Shown here one piece after another: positions 62,260 through 62,522 of a stretch of DNA of 62,522 nt. The stretch's first letter is position 1; every line of letters begins with the position of its first letter. A program made the position numbers and the translations under genes. The notes beneath the pieces were generated by a model, which made no database searches, was not told the DNA's origin, and saw nothing but the letters and a program-made list of their open reading frames with translations. This stretch comes from Bacillus sp. FJAT-27251 (GTDB taxonomy: Bacteria > Bacillota > Bacilli > Bacillales > Cytobacillaceae): assembly GCF_001273925.1 (NCBI RefSeq), contig NZ_LIGG01000001.1, forward strand, positions 2,317,522 to 2,380,043, given 5' to 3'.

Positions 62260-62522
62260 CTAATGCTCCACGGATGCTTTCTTATTCACAGACGCTATTT
62301 TCATAGATTCTTTCCGTCCATACACAAAATAATAGAGAACAGCCATAAGCATGGCGAAAACCGCTAATGACAGGTACATCTGCTGGAAGCCGAGGAACGG
62401 TATAATGAGCCCCAAAAGAGCTGGGCTGACTCCGTTTGCTGCATCCATCCCGATATAATAAGTGGATGTCGCTAAACCAATCTGTCCTGGAGGTGCCACT
62501 TTAACGGCTACGGCTTGGAGGG
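62260..62522 (-). CDS. MFS transporter, C-terminal end (partial)
   Basis: An open minus-strand frame entering from the right edge and ending at 62260. The last 87 residues contain two hydrophobic helices (GVSPALLGLIIPFLGF and MYLSLAVFAMLMAVLYYFVYG) preceded by GLATSTYYIGMDAANG, the motif-C-like pattern of major facilitator drug or sugar transporters. The tail is basic and cytosolic. The 5' part lies outside the window. The substrate is unknown. Confidence 0.7.
   Translation of the reverse strand, partial: LQAVAVKVAPPGQIGLATSTYYIGMDAANGVSPALLGLIIPFLGFQQMYLSLAVFAMLMAVLYYFVYGRKESMKIASVNKKASVEH

Overview
The window is a chromosomal stretch of an endospore-forming Bacillaceae bacterium (Bacillus sensu lato). 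The basis is gene content and order: ymfF-ymfH-ymfI-ymfJ-ymfK-ymfM-pgsA-cinA-recA-rny-ymdB-spoVS, miaB-ricA-cotE, mutS-mutL, miaA-hfq-spoVK-hflX-ynbB-glnR-glnA and lexA-yneA-yneB-ynzC-tkt-sirA-yneF-ccdA follow the Bacillus subtilis backbone closely. Strong Shine-Dalgarno sites, sigma-A promoters, B. subtilis-type SOS boxes, GlnR boxes, Spo0A boxes and sporulation genes (spoVS, cotE, spoVK, a Spo0E-like gene) agree. The species cannot be named from the sequence; a selenocysteine tRNA at 49334-49430 narrows the possibilities within the family.

Layout. 1-10 kb: EF-P-modification-associated peptidases and reductase, membrane lipid synthesis, cell-shape regulator, recA (SOS controlled) and RNase Y. 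10-17.5 kb: ymdB, spoVS, a two-subunit 2-oxoacid:ferredoxin oxidoreductase with a CcpA-like site on its promoter, miaB, ricA, cotE. 17.6-21 kb: a three-gene ABC-2 exporter inserted between cotE and mutS. 21-26 kb: mutS-mutL. 26-27 kb: a convergent MreB paralogue. 27-34.5 kb: tRNA modification, Hfq, spoVK, hflX, ynbB and the glnRA operon. 34.5-42 kb: lexA/yneA SOS module, transketolase, sirA, yneF. 42.4-49.2 kb: a heterodimeric ABC exporter, a short Spo0E-like gene, ccdA/ccdC, a guanidine-I riboswitch with its SMR exporter pair, and yneK.

From the tRNA-Sec gene at 49.3 kb onward the B. subtilis-like order stops. An AT-rich stretch follows with a short DNA-polymerase-like fragment and a phospholipase D-type protein that seems to lack a normal start codon. 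Next comes a large reactive-sulfur cluster: a CstR-type persulfide sensor, DsrE-like protein, rhodaneses, TusA proteins, a persulfide dioxygenase-like protein, a TauE exporter and a CoA-disulfide reductase-rhodanese. Near-palindromic sites of the form ATACCC-(3-5 nt)-GGGTAT recur at the front of five transcription units or genes (a sixth is weaker), which predicts one regulon. A TAXI-type TRAP transporter pair and the tail of an MFS transporter end the window.

Non-coding structure worth attention: a dispersed hairpin repeat at 2.7 and 4.7 kb whose stems covary between copies, and two tandem arrays with units of about 50-52 bp, at 37.2-37.6 kb and 42.0-42.3 kb. Functional calls are read from protein sequence and context; no database search was run.
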